Part shown: positions 49,639 to 61,304 of the stretch, piece after piece
How the letters are laid out: every line of letters begins with the position of its first letter
Position numbering within the stretch: the stretch's first letter is position 1
Source of the DNA: Edwardsiella anguillarum ET080813
Lineage (GTDB): Bacteria > Pseudomonadota > Gammaproteobacteria > Enterobacterales > Enterobacteriaceae
DNA: 64,000 bases
Direction of reading: 5' to 3'
Assembly (NCBI RefSeq): GCF_000264765.2
Contig: NZ_CP006664.1
Coordinates: forward strand, 1,860,001 to 1,924,000
Notes under the pieces: model-generated
Seen by the model: only the letters and a program-made list of their open reading frames with translations
The model's database searches: none
What the model was told of the DNA's origin: nothing
Position numbers and translations under genes: made by a program

Positions 49639-49908
49639 ATGGGCGGTATCAGCATTTGGCAGTTGTTGATTATTGCAGTGATCGTGGTGTTGCTGTTTGG
49701 CACCAATAAGCTGCGTACTCTGGGTTCGGATCTGGGCGCATCGATCAAAGGCTTTAAGAAAGCCATTGGCGATGAAGAAAAAACGCCTCCCTCCACCAAT
49801 GCAAACAGCAGTGCGGCACCTCAGGATGCAGATTTCAAATCGATCGTTGAGCAGCAGCCTGAAGTGAAGAAAGAAGAGTCCAAGAGTCAGAATAAAGAGC
49901 AGGTGTAA
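49639..49908 (+). CDS. tatA: Twin-arginine translocase subunit TatA
   Basis: TatA oligomerises to form the pore-like element for folded Tat substrates. The 89-residue product equals the E. coli length. A short membrane helix (about 5-20), the hinge [14 protein letters not shown] and an amphipathic helix up to [10 protein letters not shown] are followed by a charged disordered tail. GAGGTGAG precedes the ATG. tatB begins four bases after the stop. Confidence 0.97.
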   Translation: MGGISIWQLLIIAVIVVLLFGTNKLRTLGSDLGASIKGFKKAIGDEEKTPPSTNANSSAAPQDADFKSIVEQQPEVKKEESKSQNKEQV

Positions 49909-49911
49909 ACC

Positions 49912-50436
49912 GTGTTTGACATCGGATTTAGTGAACTGCTGCTGGTAATGGTCATCGGCCTGGTGGTGCTTGGGCCGGAACGGTTGCCGGTAGCGGTGCG
50001 TACGGTGGCGGGATGGATCAGGGCGCTGCGCTCGTTGGCAACGTCGGTTCAGAACGAACTGTCGCAAGAATTGAAGCTGCAGGAGTTGCAGGACAGTCTC
50101 AAGAAGGCCGAATCGGCCGGCTTGCAGAATTTGACGCCGGAGCTGAAGGCCTCCATGGATGAACTGAAGCAGGCGGCCGAATCAATGAAACGCAGTTATC
50201 ATTCAGAGATCACTGGATCCGATACGGAAAAGGAGCCTTCGGCGGCGGAAACGATCCCTCATGCGGATATGCCCAAGCCGGAGGCTGACGCAGCGCTCGC
50301 GCCGCGTCAGAGCGCGGTGCAGGAAGCACCGGCTGCGCAGGCCGCCCCCTCCACCCACGCCGATGCCGTGACTGCCAGCGCGCAGCCCGCATCTTCTCCT
50401 TCCACCTCTCACGATAGTGCGCAGCATGGCCGTTGA
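49912..50436 (+). CDS. tatB: Twin-arginine translocase subunit TatB
   Basis: With TatC this forms the receptor for twin-arginine signal peptides. The start is GTG 49912, giving [26 protein letters not shown], the invariant TatB N-terminus. The product is 174 residues (E. coli 171), with an amphipathic helix near 25-60 and a low-complexity Ala/Ser/Pro tail. It overlaps tatC by 11 bases. Confidence 0.96.
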   Translation: MFDIGFSELLLVMVIGLVVLGPERLPVAVRTVAGWIRALRSLATSVQNELSQELKLQELQDSLKKAESAGLQNLTPELKASMDELKQAAESMKRSYHSEITGSDTEKEPSAAETIPHADMPKPEADAALAPRQSAVQEAPAAQAAPSTHADAVTASAQPASSPSTSHDSAQHGR

Positions 50437-51214
50437 AGATACCCAGCCGTTGATTAGTCATTTGATCGAGCTGCGTAAGCGGCTGTTGAATGCAATTATT
50501 TGTATCCTGGTGGTATTCCTGGCATTGGTCTACTTTGCCAACGATATCTACCATCTGGTTTCTGCCCCGTTGATCAATCAGCTGCCGCACGGTGCCAGCA
50601 TGATCGCGACCGACGTGGCGTCCCCCTTCTTTACGCCGATTAAGCTGACCATGATTGTGTCAGTTTTTGTCTCCGCGCCGTTTATCCTGTATCAGGTCTG
50701 GGCCTTTGTGGCGCCGGCGCTGTACAAGCATGAGCGCCGGATGCTGACGCCGCTGCTGGTCTCCAGTACGCTGCTGTTCTATATCGGCATGGCGTTTGCT
50801 TATTTTGTGGTCTTTCCGCTGGCGTTTGGCTTTTTTGCCAAAACCGCGCCAGCCGGGGTGACGATTGCTACCGATATCAATAACTACCTCGACTTTGTCA
50901 TGGCGCTGTTTATGGCGTTTGGCGTCTCGTTTGAGGTGCCGGTTGCTATCATTCTGCTGTGCTGGACCGGCGTGACCACCCCGGCAGAGCTGAAGAAAAA
51001 GCGGCCCTACGTTATCGTCGGCGCCTTCGTCGTTGGTATGCTGCTGACGCCACCGGACGTATTTTCGCAGACGCTGCTGGCGATCCCGATGTGTCTGCTG
51101 TTTGAAGTCGGCGTCTTCTTCGCTCGCTTCTATGTCGGCAAGCGCCGTCGCGATCCGGAAGAAGAGGACGAAGACGAAGCGTCACACGATGAAGAGCAGC
51201 CCAAAGCGAGCTGA
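50426..51214 (+). CDS. tatC: Twin-arginine translocase subunit TatC
   Basis: The six-segment core of the Tat receptor. ATG 50426 gives 262 residues starting [22 protein letters not shown]. coli has 258. Conserved blocks are [17 protein letters not shown], the acidic residue in [11 protein letters not shown] and LTPPDVFSQ. The tail is highly acidic. The start lies within tatB, so translation is probably coupled. Confidence 0.97.
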   Translation: MAVEDTQPLISHLIELRKRLLNAIICILVVFLALVYFANDIYHLVSAPLINQLPHGASMIATDVASPFFTPIKLTMIVSVFVSAPFILYQVWAFVAPALYKHERRMLTPLLVSSTLLFYIGMAFAYFVVFPLAFGFFAKTAPAGVTIATDINNYLDFVMALFMAFGVSFEVPVAIILLCWTGVTTPAELKKKRPYVIVGAFVVGMLLTPPDVFSQTLLAIPMCLLFEVGVFFARFYVGKRRRDPEEEDEDEASHDEEQPKAS

Positions 51215-51229
51215 TTCTCCCTTCACTTC

Positions 51230-51261
51230 ACAGGCCGCCCTTGGGGCGGCCTGTGTGTTTT
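51230..51261 (+). terminator. tatABC terminator
   Basis: ACAGGCCGCCC (51230-51240) and GGGCGGCCTGT (51244-51254) form a perfect 11-bp stem with a three-base loop, followed by a T-rich stretch. tatD lies beyond it. Confidence 0.85.
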
Positions 51262-51387
51262 GGCGGGGACGCAGGCGATGGCTCTTGTTGTCTCGGTGCC
51301 GATGTGCAGCTACGCTGCTGGAATGAGCCGTCGTGGATGCCACCTCCGTGGCGGAGTGGCGCTCTTAGCATTAGGAGGAGTAGACCG

Positions 51388-52170
51388 ATGCTGGATATCG
51401 GTGTCAATCTGACCAACGGCCAGTTTAGTGGCGATGTGCCGCAGGTGGTTGCCCGGGCGCGTCAGGCGGGATTAAATGGTATGATAATTACCGGTACTAG
51501 CCTGACGGAAAGCGCGCAGGCCCTGCGTCTGGCACAGGCATATCCTGACTTTTGCTGGGCGACGGCCGGCGTGCATCCCCACGATGCCCATTGCTGGAGC
51601 GAAAACAGCGCCGCCGATCTTGAGCCGCTGCTGAGTTCGTCGGCGGTCGTTGCCGTCGGCGAGTGCGGGTTGGATTTTGCCCGTAACTTCTCGACGCCGG
51701 CGCAGCAGGAGGTGGCCTTTGAGGCGCAGTTAGCGCTGGCAGCCCGGATCGGGAAACCCGTATTCCTGCACTGCCGGGAGGCCCACGCGCGGTTTATCGC
51801 GCTATTGCGTCCCTGGCTGAGTCGTCTTCCCGGTGCCGTACTGCACTGTTTTACCGGTACCCGTGACGAGCTGGATGCATGCCTGTCGCTGGGGCTGTAT
51901 ATTGGCATTACCGGCTGGATCTGCGATGAACGGCGAGGCATGCCCCTGCGGGCGCTGCTGCCGCATATTCCCACTGATCGATTGCTGCTGGAGACGGATG
52001 CCCCTTATTTATTGCCGCGCGATATACAACCCAAACCGAAGTCGCGGCGTAATGAACCCTGCTTTTTGCCCCACATCGCGGAGCAGGCGGCCCGCTGGCG
52101 TCAACAGGATGCCCGCTGGCTGAAGCAGGTGACTGAAAACAATGCCCGCCAACTGTTTAGGCTGGCATAA
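51388..52170 (+). CDS. tatD: TatD, metal-dependent 3'-5' DNase
   Basis: A cytoplasmic TIM-barrel nuclease linked to DNA repair and quality control, not part of the Tat pore. The 260-residue product equals the E. coli length. Metal-site motifs are [26 protein letters not shown] and [10 protein letters not shown]. The frame is open from 51241, but ATG 51388 with AGGAGGAG seven bases before gives MLDIGVNLT as in the family. hemB follows after 15 bases. Confidence 0.96.
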   Translation: MLDIGVNLTNGQFSGDVPQVVARARQAGLNGMIITGTSLTESAQALRLAQAYPDFCWATAGVHPHDAHCWSENSAADLEPLLSSSAVVAVGECGLDFARNFSTPAQQEVAFEAQLALAARIGKPVFLHCREAHARFIALLRPWLSRLPGAVLHCFTGTRDELDACLSLGLYIGITGWICDERRGMPLRALLPHIPTDRLLLETDAPYLLPRDIQPKPKSRRNEPCFLPHIAEQAARWRQQDARWLKQVTENNARQLFRLA

Positions 52171-53208
<1,038 letters not shown>

Positions 53209-53230
53209 GTCTTTCTGACGGCGATAAAGT

Positions 53231-53255
53231 AAAAAGCCCGCGGATGCGGGCTTTT
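53231..53255. terminator. Bidirectional terminator between hemB and rfaH
   Basis: AAAAAGCCCGC and GCGGGCTTTTT form an 11-bp stem around GGAT. The A and T flanks give a U tract on both strands, serving the convergent hemB and rfaH. Confidence 0.92.
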
Positions 53256-53278
53256 TGTTGCCGATATATTCGGTCGAC

Positions 53279-53770
53279 TCAAAGGATCTTTTCAAACGCG
53301 CTGTTACTCAGCGTATGGCTCACCTCTTGATTCAGCAGATTAAGCAGTAAAATGGCGCGCTTTTCCCCGTCGCTTTCGCGGTAAATCGCTTCCATGCCGC
53401 TGAAGGCTCCCTGGGTAATTCGCACCCTATCGCCGGGGATCGGCGTTTGCGGCGCGATCGCCATCGGCGCAGGTGCCATCATCAGCTGCTTAACGATACT
53501 AAAGGGCACGGTGGCGGGCAGCTTACCGAAGCGGACAAAGTGGCTAACGCCGCGGGTCGACTGTACCGTAGTGGTATGGATCCGCTCAGGATCCAGCTCA
53601 ATAAACATGTAGTTGGGGAACATGGGTTCCTGCACCTGCGTGCGTTTGCCCCGTACGACCTTTTCCAGGGTGATCATGGGGATAACACAGGGGATCTCCT
53701 GACGCATCAGGTGCTCACGCGCCCGCGTTAACTGGCCCCGTTTGCAATACAACAAATACCAGGATTCCAT
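53279..53770 (-). CDS. rfaH: Transcription antiterminator RfaH
   Basis: RfaH, a NusG paralogue, binds the ops element and allows full transcription and translation of LPS, capsule and toxin operons. It is 163 residues (E. coli 162). The N-terminal NusG-like domain (about 1-100) begins MESWYLLYCKRGQLTRAREHL, and the C-terminal domain switches between alpha-hairpin and beta-barrel. No ops element is seen in the window, so its targets lie elsewhere. Confidence 0.96.
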   Translation of the reverse strand: MESWYLLYCKRGQLTRAREHLMRQEIPCVIPMITLEKVVRGKRTQVQEPMFPNYMFIELDPERIHTTTVQSTRGVSHFVRFGKLPATVPFSIVKQLMMAPAPMAIAPQTPIPGDRVRITQGAFSGMEAIYRESDGEKRAILLLNLLNQEVSHTLSNSAFEKIL

Positions 53771-54020
53771 ACGTTCATACTCCTCTCATACCGCGCAGCC
53801 TAGCATATTCACGGCTGCCCGCAGAAGCGACGTGCGTCGGCATGTGCACATTTGCTCACCAACTGCGCGTTGTGACCTGCTTTTTTCCCCAGGGCCGGCA
53901 TAAGATCACATCAATGAGCCGGATGTTTAGTTATAAAGGCCGGGAAAAATGACCGCGTATCGCCGGCGGGCACCATCGGGTGACGTTCGACGGCGGCTAC
54001 GCACTACCTCGGGGGAGATC
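53771..54020. other. Intergenic region between divergent rfaH and pepE
   Basis: 250 bases holding the promoters of both genes. I see a possible minus-strand TATGCT -10 for rfaH near 53805 but no convincing -35. A plus-strand open frame (53949 on) joins pepE but lacks coding features. No repeat or RNA gene is evident. Confidence 0.5.
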
Positions 54021-54746
54021 ATGGAGTTATTTTTACTGAGTAATGGCAAAGTATCCGGTGAGTCTGAGCTGCTGGGCTATGCCAAAGGAATGATCCAGTC
54101 GATGCTGCTGGAGAAGAAGATCCGCCGGGCTCTGCTTATCCCATATGCCCTGATCCGCAGCAGCTATGATGCCCGTGCCGCTGAGCTGGAGCATTCGCTG
54201 GGAATTACCGTGGAGAGCATTCATCACCACGCCGATCCGGTCAAGGCGCTGGAAGAGGCGGAGTGTATCCTGATCAGCGGCGGTAATACCTGGGTGCTGA
54301 ACCAGATGCTGCATGAGAATGGGCTGATCGTGCCGATCCAGCGTGCGGTACGTGAGCGCGGTATTCCCTATATTGGCTGGAGCGCCGGCTGTAACGTGGC
54401 TACGCCAAGCATCCGTACTACGAATGATATGCCGGTGCGTAACAGCGTGGTATTGCCATCGCTGGGGCTGTTTCCGGTGCAGATTAACCCGCACTATATC
54501 GATGCCCATCTCAGCGGACATATGGGGGAAACGCGCGATGAGCGTATCGCCGAATTCTGCGCCGTGAACCCCAGCGAGTCCGTAATCGCCCTGCGCGAAG
54601 GCAGCCTGCTGCACGTCAGCGGTGAAACCCTGCAGTATTACAGCGCCAAAGCGCAGGGCTACAAGGTCTTTCGCCACGGCGAGGAGACACGCGAGTACCA
54701 TGATACGCAGGCTTTAGCTGCGCTGGTGCCGTTCCACTGCCGTTAA
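54021..54746 (+). CDS. pepE: Peptidase E (alpha-aspartyl dipeptidase) PepE
   Basis: PepE cleaves dipeptides with N-terminal aspartate in the cytoplasm. The product has 241 residues (E. coli 229). The Ser-His-Asp triad is visible at Ser121 in GWSAGCN, Asp136 in TTNDMP and His158 in QINPHY, each one ahead of E. coli. GGGGGAG precedes ATG 54021. In E. coli pepE is at another locus, so its position here is a lineage feature. Confidence 0.93.
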   Translation: MELFLLSNGKVSGESELLGYAKGMIQSMLLEKKIRRALLIPYALIRSSYDARAAELEHSLGITVESIHHHADPVKALEEAECILISGGNTWVLNQMLHENGLIVPIQRAVRERGIPYIGWSAGCNVATPSIRTTNDMPVRNSVVLPSLGLFPVQINPHYIDAHLSGHMGETRDERIAEFCAVNPSESVIALREGSLLHVSGETLQYYSAKAQGYKVFRHGEETREYHDTQALAALVPFHCR

Positions 54747-54813
54747 ACGGGCGCTGCGAGCGACGCATTTCTTGCCGTATGAGTTACTCGATTGTAACAA
54801 AAGTACAGCAAGT

Positions 54814-54848
54814 CGGGTGAAGAACGCTTATAATGGGTTCTTCACCCG
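54814..54848. repeat. Perfect 12-bp inverted repeat before ubiD enclosing TATAAT
   Basis: CGGGTGAAGAAC (54814-54825) and GTTCTTCACCCG (54837-54848) flank an 11-base spacer that contains TATAAT (54829-54834). The ubiD ATG follows 16 bases later. No good -35 is seen at the usual distance. It could be an operator around the ubiD -10 or a leader hairpin. Confidence 0.7.
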
Positions 54849-54864
54849 AATCGATAAGAATGCT

Positions 54865-56352
54865 ATGAAATACCGTGACTTGCGTGAGTTCATTGCCTTG
54901 CTTGAACAGCGGGGTGAATTAAAGCGTATCCAACAGTCCATCGATCCCTATCTGGAAATGACCGAGATTGCCGATCGCACCCTGCGCGCCGGTGGCCCGG
55001 CGCTGCTGTTCGAAAATCCCAAAGGCTACGATATTCCCGTGCTGTGTAACCTATTCGGTACGCCACAGCGGGTGGCTCTGGGCATGGGGCAGGAGGAGGT
55101 TGGTGCGCTGCGTGATGTCGGTAAGCTGCTGGCTTTTCTGAAGGAACCGGATCCGCCGAAAGGGTTTCGCGACCTGGTGGAGAAGCTGCCGCAGTTTAAG
55201 CAGATCTTAAATATGCCGACCAAGCGTCTGTCCAAGGCGCCCTGTCAGGAGCGGGTACTCCAAGGCGACGATGTCGACCTGGCCACGCTGCCGGTGATGC
55301 ACTGTTGGCCGCAGGATGTTGCCCCGCTGGTCTCCTGGGGGTTAACGGTGACCCGAGGCCCCTGTAAGTCGCGTCAAAACCTGGGGATCTATCGCCAGCA
55401 GGTACTGGGTAAAAATAAGCTCATCATGCGTTGGTTGTCCCATCGCGGCGGCGCGCTCGATTTTCAGGAGTGGTGCCAGGCGCATCCCGGTGAGCGCTTT
55501 CCTGTGGCGGTGGCGCTCGGCGCCGATCCGGCCACGCTGCTCGCGGCGGTTACGCCGGTGCCGGACTCGCTGTCGGAATACGCTTTCGCCGGGCTGCTGC
55601 GTGGTCATAAAAGCGAGGTCGTCAAATGCCTGTCCTGCGATTTAGAGGTTCCGGCCAGCGCCGAGATCGTCTTGGAAGGCTACATTGAACCGGGGGAGAC
55701 GGCGCCAGAGGGCCCCTATGGCGACCATACCGGATACTATAATGAGGTGGAGCGCTTCCCGGTATTCACCGTGACTCACCTGACGCAGCGCGATCGGCCG
55801 ATTTATCATTCGACCTATACCGGCCGCCCTCCCGATGAGCCAGCGGTGCTGGGGCTGGCGCTGAATGAGGTGTTCGTCCCTCTGCTGCAGAAGCAGTTTC
55901 CGGAGATCGTGGACTTTTATCTGCCGCCTGAGGGGTGCTCCTACCGTATGGCGGTGGTGACGATGAAGAAGCAGTATCCGGGACACGCCAAGCGGGTGAT
56001 GATGGGGGTGTGGTCATTTCTGCGTCAATTTATGTACACCAAGTTTGTGATTGTCTGTGACGATGATATCAATGCCCGTGATTGGCAGGATGTGATCTGG
56101 GCGCTGACGACGCGAATGGACCCCGCGCGTGATACGCTGTTGATCGAGAATACCCCGATAGACTATCTGGACTTTGCCTCGCCGGTGTCTGGCCTGGGCT
56201 CGAAGATGGGGCTGGATGCGACGAACAAGTGGCCGGGAGAAACCCAGCGGGAGTGGGGGCATCCCATCGTGATGGATGAAGCCGTACGCGCGCGGGTAGA
56301 TACCCTGTGGAATGAATTGGACATTTTTGCTAACGACAAGGATGCGCAGTGA
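54865..56352 (+). CDS. ubiD: UbiD, 3-octaprenyl-4-hydroxybenzoate decarboxylase
   Basis: UbiD removes the carboxyl group of octaprenyl-hydroxybenzoate in ubiquinone synthesis, using prenylated FMN made by UbiX. It is 495 residues (E. coli 497). Blocks EITDR-like [41 protein letters not shown] and [20 protein letters not shown] match the family. The frame is open from 54772, but ATG 54865 gives MKYRDLREF. fre follows after 38 bases. Confidence 0.96.
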   Translation: MKYRDLREFIALLEQRGELKRIQQSIDPYLEMTEIADRTLRAGGPALLFENPKGYDIPVLCNLFGTPQRVALGMGQEEVGALRDVGKLLAFLKEPDPPKGFRDLVEKLPQFKQILNMPTKRLSKAPCQERVLQGDDVDLATLPVMHCWPQDVAPLVSWGLTVTRGPCKSRQNLGIYRQQVLGKNKLIMRWLSHRGGALDFQEWCQAHPGERFPVAVALGADPATLLAAVTPVPDSLSEYAFAGLLRGHKSEVVKCLSCDLEVPASAEIVLEGYIEPGETAPEGPYGDHTGYYNEVERFPVFTVTHLTQRDRPIYHSTYTGRPPDEPAVLGLALNEVFVPLLQKQFPEIVDFYLPPEGCSYRMAVVTMKKQYPGHAKRVMMGVWSFLRQFMYTKFVIVCDDDINARDWQDVIWALTTRMDPARDTLLIENTPIDYLDFASPVSGLGSKMGLDATNKWPGETQREWGHPIVMDEAVRARVDTLWNELDIFANDKDAQ

Positions 56353-56390
56353 GCCTGAGCGCTGCGCTAATGACCCAATAGAGTAATCAC

Positions 56391-57092
56391 ATGACAACGT
56401 TGAGCTGTAAAGTTACTTCAGTAGATGCCATCACGGATACCGTGTACCGCGTACGTTTGGTGCCGGAGCGTGCCGTCGATTTTCGCGCCGGTCAATACCT
56501 GATGGTCGTGATGGATGAGCGGGATAAGCGCCCGTTCTCTATGGCATCCACGCCGCTGCAGAGCGATTGTATTGAACTGCACATCGGCGCTTCGGAGCTT
56601 AATCTCTACGCCATGGCCGTCATGGATCGCATTCTGCAGGATCGCACGCTGTGCGTCGATATGCCTCATGGCGATGCCTGGCTGCGCGAAGACAGCCTGC
56701 GCCCGCTGGTACTGATCGCCGGCGGCACCGGTTTCTCCTATACCCGCTCGATTCTGCTGATGGCGCTGTCTCAGCAGCCGCAGCGGGAGATCTCTCTCTA
56801 TTGGGGCGGACGCGAGCTGAAGCATCTGTATGATCTCAATGAGCTGTATGCGCTGAGTGCGCGCTATCCCCAACTGAAGATAATCCCGACCGTAGAGCAA
56901 CCGGATGCCGATTGGCAAGGGCGGAGCGGCACGGTGATCAGCGCCGTGATGCAGGACTTTGGCTCATTGGCCCAGCACGATATCTATATCGCCGGACGTT
57001 TCGAGATGGCTAAGATTGCTCGGGAGCGCTTTTGTGCCGAGCGTGAGGCCAATCCAGAGCATATTTACGGCGATGCCTTTGCCTTTATCTGA
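56391..57092 (+). CDS. fre: NAD(P)H-flavin reductase Fre
   Basis: Fre reduces free flavins with NAD(P)H and can support ribonucleotide reductase activation and ferric reduction. The product has 233 residues, the E. coli length. The flavin motif RPFSMAS lies near residues 45-51, the nucleotide motif [10 protein letters not shown] near 109-118, and the C-terminus is GDAFAFI. It shares the ubiD-fre order of E. coli. The fadBA operon that follows in E. coli is missing. Confidence 0.97.
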   Translation: MTTLSCKVTSVDAITDTVYRVRLVPERAVDFRAGQYLMVVMDERDKRPFSMASTPLQSDCIELHIGASELNLYAMAVMDRILQDRTLCVDMPHGDAWLREDSLRPLVLIAGGTGFSYTRSILLMALSQQPQREISLYWGGRELKHLYDLNELYALSARYPQLKIIPTVEQPDADWQGRSGTVISAVMQDFGSLAQHDIYIAGRFEMAKIARERFCAEREANPEHIYGDAFAFI

Positions 57093-57234
57093 TGCGTGAG
57101 GCGCGGCGTCGTATCGTATGCATGGGGACGGCGCCGCGGCACTTAGCCCCCTGACCGCCTTACCGCCAAGGGGGAGTTTTGTGCAATACCCTGTGCTAAG
57201 ATGACGCCAATCGACGTCTGTAAAGGGTAATGAC

Positions 57235-58566
57235 ATGGACACTCTGGCCTCACTCTATACGAAGCACCTCGCTACGCTGCAGCAGCGCGCGCGTACCATT
57301 CTGGAACGCCATCAGCTGGATGGGCTGCTGATTCACTCCGGTGAACCCATCGCGCGTTTCTTGGACGATCAGGATTACCCTTTCAAGATCAACCCGCATT
57401 TTAAAGCCTGGGTGCCGGTGACCCAGGTACCGAACTGCTGGCTGTGGATCGATGGCGTCAATAAGCCCAAGCTGTGGTTTTACTCTCCCCTGGATTATTG
57501 GCACAGCGTTTCGCCGTTGCCGCAGGCATTTTGGACCGAGCAGGTAGAGATGACGGCGCTGCGTCATGCCGATGATATCGCTGCCCTGCTGCCCGCCGCG
57601 CGCGGCAACGTCGCCTATATCGGGCCGAACGCTGAGCGGGCGCGCAGCCTTGGCATCGACGAGGCGCATCAGAACCCGCAGGCAGTGCTGAATTTCCTGC
57701 ACTATCATCGCGCGTACAAGAGCGAGTATGAGCAGGCCTGTATGCGCGAGGCGCAGAAAATCGCCGTGGATGGCCACCAGGCCGCGTTGGAGGCCTTCCG
57801 CGCAGGAATGAGCGAGTTTGATATCAACCTCGCCTATCTGAGCGCGACCGGGCAGGGAGAGAATGACGTACCGTACGACAATATCATCGCCCTGAACCGG
57901 CATGCCGCGGTGCTGCACTATACGCACTTAGAGCGGCGTGCACCGTCTGAGATGCACAGTTTTCTGATCGATGCGGGAGCGGAGTTTCATGGCTATGCAG
58001 CCGACTTAACGCGTACCTATGCGGCAAACGGACAGAGCGACTTCGCCGCGCTGGTAGCAGAGGTGAACCAGGCTCAGCAGGCGTTAATTGCCACGCTGCA
58101 GACCGGCGTGCGTTATACCGACTACAATTTACAGTTCCATCAGCGTTTGGCTGCGATCCTGCGTCATCATCATATTCTGACCGGCATTAGCGATGAGGCG
58201 GCCGTCACCCAGGGGCTGACCACGCCGTTCCTGCCGCATGGGCTGGGGCACCCGCTTGGTCTGCAGGTGCATGATGTAGCAGGTTTTATGCAGGACGAGC
58301 TGGGGACGCAGATGGCGGCGCCGGATCGGTATCCCTATTTGCGCTGTACCCGAATCATGGAGCCGGGCATGGTAATGACCATTGAACCAGGCCTCTATTT
58401 TATCGATACGCTGCTCGCGCCTTGGCTCGAGGGTGAGTTTGGCCAGCACTTTAACCGTGGCCGTATTGACGCCCTGCGCCCCTATGGCGGCATTCGCATT
58501 GAGGATAATGTGATCTTCCATGCGCACGGCGTAGAAAATATGACGCGCGATCTGCATCTCGCCTGA
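57235..58566 (+). CDS. pepQ: Xaa-Pro dipeptidase PepQ
   Basis: PepQ cleaves dipeptides ending in proline; it is a dimanganese enzyme of the pita-bread fold. It has 443 residues as in E. coli. Metal ligands are in [19 protein letters not shown] (two Asp), [15 protein letters not shown] (His), TIEPGLYF (Glu) and RIEDNV (Glu). AAGGG lies seven bases before the ATG. An extended -10, TGCTAAGAT (57194-57202), may be its promoter. yigZ overlaps its stop. Confidence 0.96.
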   Translation: MDTLASLYTKHLATLQQRARTILERHQLDGLLIHSGEPIARFLDDQDYPFKINPHFKAWVPVTQVPNCWLWIDGVNKPKLWFYSPLDYWHSVSPLPQAFWTEQVEMTALRHADDIAALLPAARGNVAYIGPNAERARSLGIDEAHQNPQAVLNFLHYHRAYKSEYEQACMREAQKIAVDGHQAALEAFRAGMSEFDINLAYLSATGQGENDVPYDNIIALNRHAAVLHYTHLERRAPSEMHSFLIDAGAEFHGYAADLTRTYAANGQSDFAALVAEVNQAQQALIATLQTGVRYTDYNLQFHQRLAAILRHHHILTGISDEAAVTQGLTTPFLPHGLGHPLGLQVHDVAGFMQDELGTQMAAPDRYPYLRCTRIMEPGMVMTIEPGLYFIDTLLAPWLEGEFGQHFNRGRIDALRPYGGIRIEDNVIFHAHGVENMTRDLHLA

Positions 58567-59180
58567 TGCCGCATCCGTACCCCGTTCCCGCGCAGCCCGT
58601 CAGCGTCTGTGAGGAGATCAAGAAAAGCCGCTTCATTACGCTGCTGGCTCACACGCCGGGGGTTGACGCGGCGAAGGCGTTCGTTCAGGAGACCCGACGG
58701 GCACACCCTGATGCACGCCATCACTGCTGGGCCTTCGTGGCCGGTGCGCCGGAGGATACCCAACGGCTGGGTTTTTCAGATGACGGTGAACCCTCCGGCA
58801 CGGCGGGGAAACCCATGCTGGCTCAGCTGATGGGCAGCGGCGTAGGCGAGGTGTGTGCGGTCGTCGTGCGTTACTACGGCGGGATCAAGTTGGGCACCGG
58901 CGGATTGGTCAGGGCCTACGGCAGCGGAGTTCAGCAGGCGTTGCAGGCGCTGGTCCGTCGGCAAAAGGTGCCGATGGCAGCGTATACGCTGTGCTGTGAC
59001 TATGCCCAACTGACGCTGGTGGAGGGGATTGTGGCGCAGGCGGGCGGTAGCGTGCTTGACAGCGCGTTTTCTGCTCAGGTGATGCTGCGGCTGAGCCTGC
59101 CACTTGGCCGTCAGGACGATGTGGATGAAAAATTGCGCAACGCCAGTCGTGGAACATTGCAATTACAGGCGACTTCGTAA
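58566..59180 (+). CDS. yigZ: IMPACT-family protein YigZ
   Basis: A 204-residue protein (E. coli YigZ, 204-205) of the IMPACT/UPF0029 family. An N-terminal domain carries the signature DDGEPSGTAGKPML and VVRYYGGIKLGTGGLVRAY, followed by a C-terminal ferredoxin-like domain. Eukaryotic relatives bind GCN1; the bacterial role is unknown. ATG overlaps the pepQ stop by one base (TGATG), so the two are co-translated. Confidence 0.94.
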   Translation: MPHPYPVPAQPVSVCEEIKKSRFITLLAHTPGVDAAKAFVQETRRAHPDARHHCWAFVAGAPEDTQRLGFSDDGEPSGTAGKPMLAQLMGSGVGEVCAVVVRYYGGIKLGTGGLVRAYGSGVQQALQALVRRQKVPMAAYTLCCDYAQLTLVEGIVAQAGGSVLDSAFSAQVMLRLSLPLGRQDDVDEKLRNASRGTLQLQATS

Positions 59181-59232
59181 TAATCCGCGCTCTCCCGTTA
59201 TTTAGTGCTTATTGAGCAAGGAATGTGTCCGG

Positions 59233-60684
59233 ATGCATTTTCGCGCCATCATTCGAATCGTCGGCCTGCTGGTCATCCTGTTTTCCGGCACCATGTTTGT
59301 CCCCGGACTGGTGGCGCTGATCTACCGCGATGGCGCCGGGCGTGCGTTTGTCGAAACGTTTTTTGTCGCCCTCGGCATCGGTATGCTGCTGTGGTGGCCC
59401 CAGCGTAAACAGAAGCATGAGCTGAAGCCGCGCGAGGGGTTTCTGATCGTCGTGCTGTTTTGGACCGTGTTGGGCAGCGTCGGTGCGCTGCCGTTTCTGT
59501 TTTCAGAACGCCCGAATCTTAGCGTCACCGATGCGTTCTTCGAGTCGTTTTCCGGCTTGACCACGACCGGCGCCACAACGCTGGTCGGGCTAGACGCGCT
59601 GCCTAAGGCGATACTGTTCTATCGGCAGATGCTACAGTGGCTCGGCGGTATGGGGATCATTGTGCTGGCGGTGGCCATTCTGCCCATTCTTGGCGTCGGT
59701 GGCCTGCAGCTATACCGGGCCGAGATGCCGGGCCCCCTTAAAGATAACAAGATGCGCCCGCGTATTGCCGAAACGGCCAAAACGCTGTGGCTTATCTATG
59801 TCATGTTGACCATCGCCTGTGCTATCGCCCTGTGGGGGGCGGGAATGGATGTGTTTGACGCGATTTCGCACAGCTTTTCGACGATTGCCATCGGCGGGTT
59901 TTCAACCCATGACGCCAGCATCGGCTATTTCAACAGTCCGACCATTAATACCATCATCGCCGTTTTTCTGCTGATTTCCGGGTGTAACTTCAGCCTGCAC
60001 TTTGCCTTTCTCAGTGGGCGCAGTCCCCGGGTGTATTGGCGCGATCCGGAGTTCAGGATGTTCATCGCCGTGCAGCTGACGCTGGTCAGCGTCTGTACGC
60101 TGGTCCTGTGGCTGCATAATGTATACGCCAGCGGATGGCAAACGCTCAATCAGGCCTTTTTCCAGGTGGTCTCGATGGCGACTACCGCCGGTTTCACCAC
60201 CGACAGCATTGCCAAATGGCCGCTGTTTTTACCCGTGCTGCTGCTGTGCTCTGCGTTTATCGGGGGCTGCGCTGGCTCTACCGGCGGTGGGCTTAAGGTG
60301 ATCCGTATTCTGCTGCTGTTCCTACAGGGGTCACGTGAGCTCAAGCGGCTGGTGCACCCCAATGCGGTATATACCATCAAGCTGGGAAATCGCGCCCTGC
60401 CGGAGCGGATTCTGGAGGCCGTCTGGGGATTCTTTTCAGCCTATGCGCTAGTGTTTATCATCAGCATGCTGGCGATCATTGCGACCGGAGTCGACGATTT
60501 CTCTGCCTTTGCGGCGGTGGTCGCAACCTTAAATAACCTTGGCCCCGGGCTGGGGGTCGTGGCGGATAACTTCACCTCAATGAATGATGTCGCTAAATGG
60601 ATCTTGGTGGTGACCATGCTATTTGGCCGTCTGGAGGTGTTTACATTATTGGTGCTGTTTACGCCAACTTTTTGGCGCAACTGA
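59233..60684 (+). CDS. trkH: Trk system potassium channel subunit TrkH
   Basis: TrkH forms the K+ pore gated by the cytoplasmic TrkA ring. The 483-residue product has the E. coli length. Four repeated pore regions are visible, including SGLTTTGATT, IAIGGFSTHD, MATTAGFTTDS and LNNLGPGLG, each with a selectivity glycine. ATG 59233 gives MHFRAIIRIVGLL; an upstream GTG/ATG frame (59212) does not match. hemG follows after 17 bases. Confidence 0.96.
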   Translation: MHFRAIIRIVGLLVILFSGTMFVPGLVALIYRDGAGRAFVETFFVALGIGMLLWWPQRKQKHELKPREGFLIVVLFWTVLGSVGALPFLFSERPNLSVTDAFFESFSGLTTTGATTLVGLDALPKAILFYRQMLQWLGGMGIIVLAVAILPILGVGGLQLYRAEMPGPLKDNKMRPRIAETAKTLWLIYVMLTIACAIALWGAGMDVFDAISHSFSTIAIGGFSTHDASIGYFNSPTINTIIAVFLLISGCNFSLHFAFLSGRSPRVYWRDPEFRMFIAVQLTLVSVCTLVLWLHNVYASGWQTLNQAFFQVVSMATTAGFTTDSIAKWPLFLPVLLLCSAFIGGCAGSTGGGLKVIRILLLFLQGSRELKRLVHPNAVYTIKLGNRALPERILEAVWGFFSAYALVFIISMLAIIATGVDDFSAFAAVVATLNNLGPGLGVVADNFTSMNDVAKWILVVTMLFGRLEVFTLLVLFTPTFWRN

Positions 60685-60701
60685 CGGAATAGGGATCAAC
60701 G

Positions 60702-61250
60702 ATGAAAACGTTAGTGCTGTATTCGAGCCACGATGGACAAACTAAAGCGATCGCTACCGCGATTGCGACGGCGATGTCTGAGACGTTGGACTGTGAGCTG
60801 CGGGATTTAGAACAGGCAGGCGATATTGACCTGAACGCCTACCAGGCGGTGGCGATTGGCGCCGCGGTACGCTATGGCCACTTTCCTCGCGCGCTGTACC
60901 GCTTTGCCAGTGACCATACCCCGCGGCTGAATACGATGCCGAGCGCATTTTTTGCCATTAACCTGACGGCGCGCAAGCCAGAGAAGCGAACCCCGCAGAC
61001 GAACGGCTATACGCGTAAGTTTTTGCTGTCGACGCCCTGGAAACCCGCCCAGTGCGTGGTATTTGCCGGTGCGCTGCGCTATCCGCGCTATGGCTGGCTG
61101 GATCGCACCATGATTAAGATGATTATGAAGATGACCGGCGGTGAGACCGATACGACAAAAGAGGTCGAGTACACGGACTGGCAACAGGTCGATCGTTTTG
61201 CCCGTGATTTTGCTCGCTTCGTGAGCACGTTAGCTAAAAAAACTGCATAA
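60702..61250 (+). CDS. hemG: Menaquinone-dependent protoporphyrinogen oxidase HemG
   Basis: HemG oxidises protoporphyrinogen IX to protoporphyrin IX and passes electrons to quinones, so haem synthesis continues without oxygen. It is a 182-residue long-chain flavodoxin (E. coli 181), with FMN loop YSSHDGQTKAIA near residues 6-17. It follows trkH and precedes the rRNA operon, exactly as beside E. coli rrnA. Confidence 0.96.
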   Translation: MKTLVLYSSHDGQTKAIATAIATAMSETLDCELRDLEQAGDIDLNAYQAVAIGAAVRYGHFPRALYRFASDHTPRLNTMPSAFFAINLTARKPEKRTPQTNGYTRKFLLSTPWKPAQCVVFAGALRYPRYGWLDRTMIKMIMKMTGGETDTTKEVEYTDWQQVDRFARDFARFVSTLAKKTA

Positions 61251-61304
61251 AACCTGGGTTTTGTTGAAAAAAAAACCGAACGATATAAATTTTAAAATTA
61301 AGAC

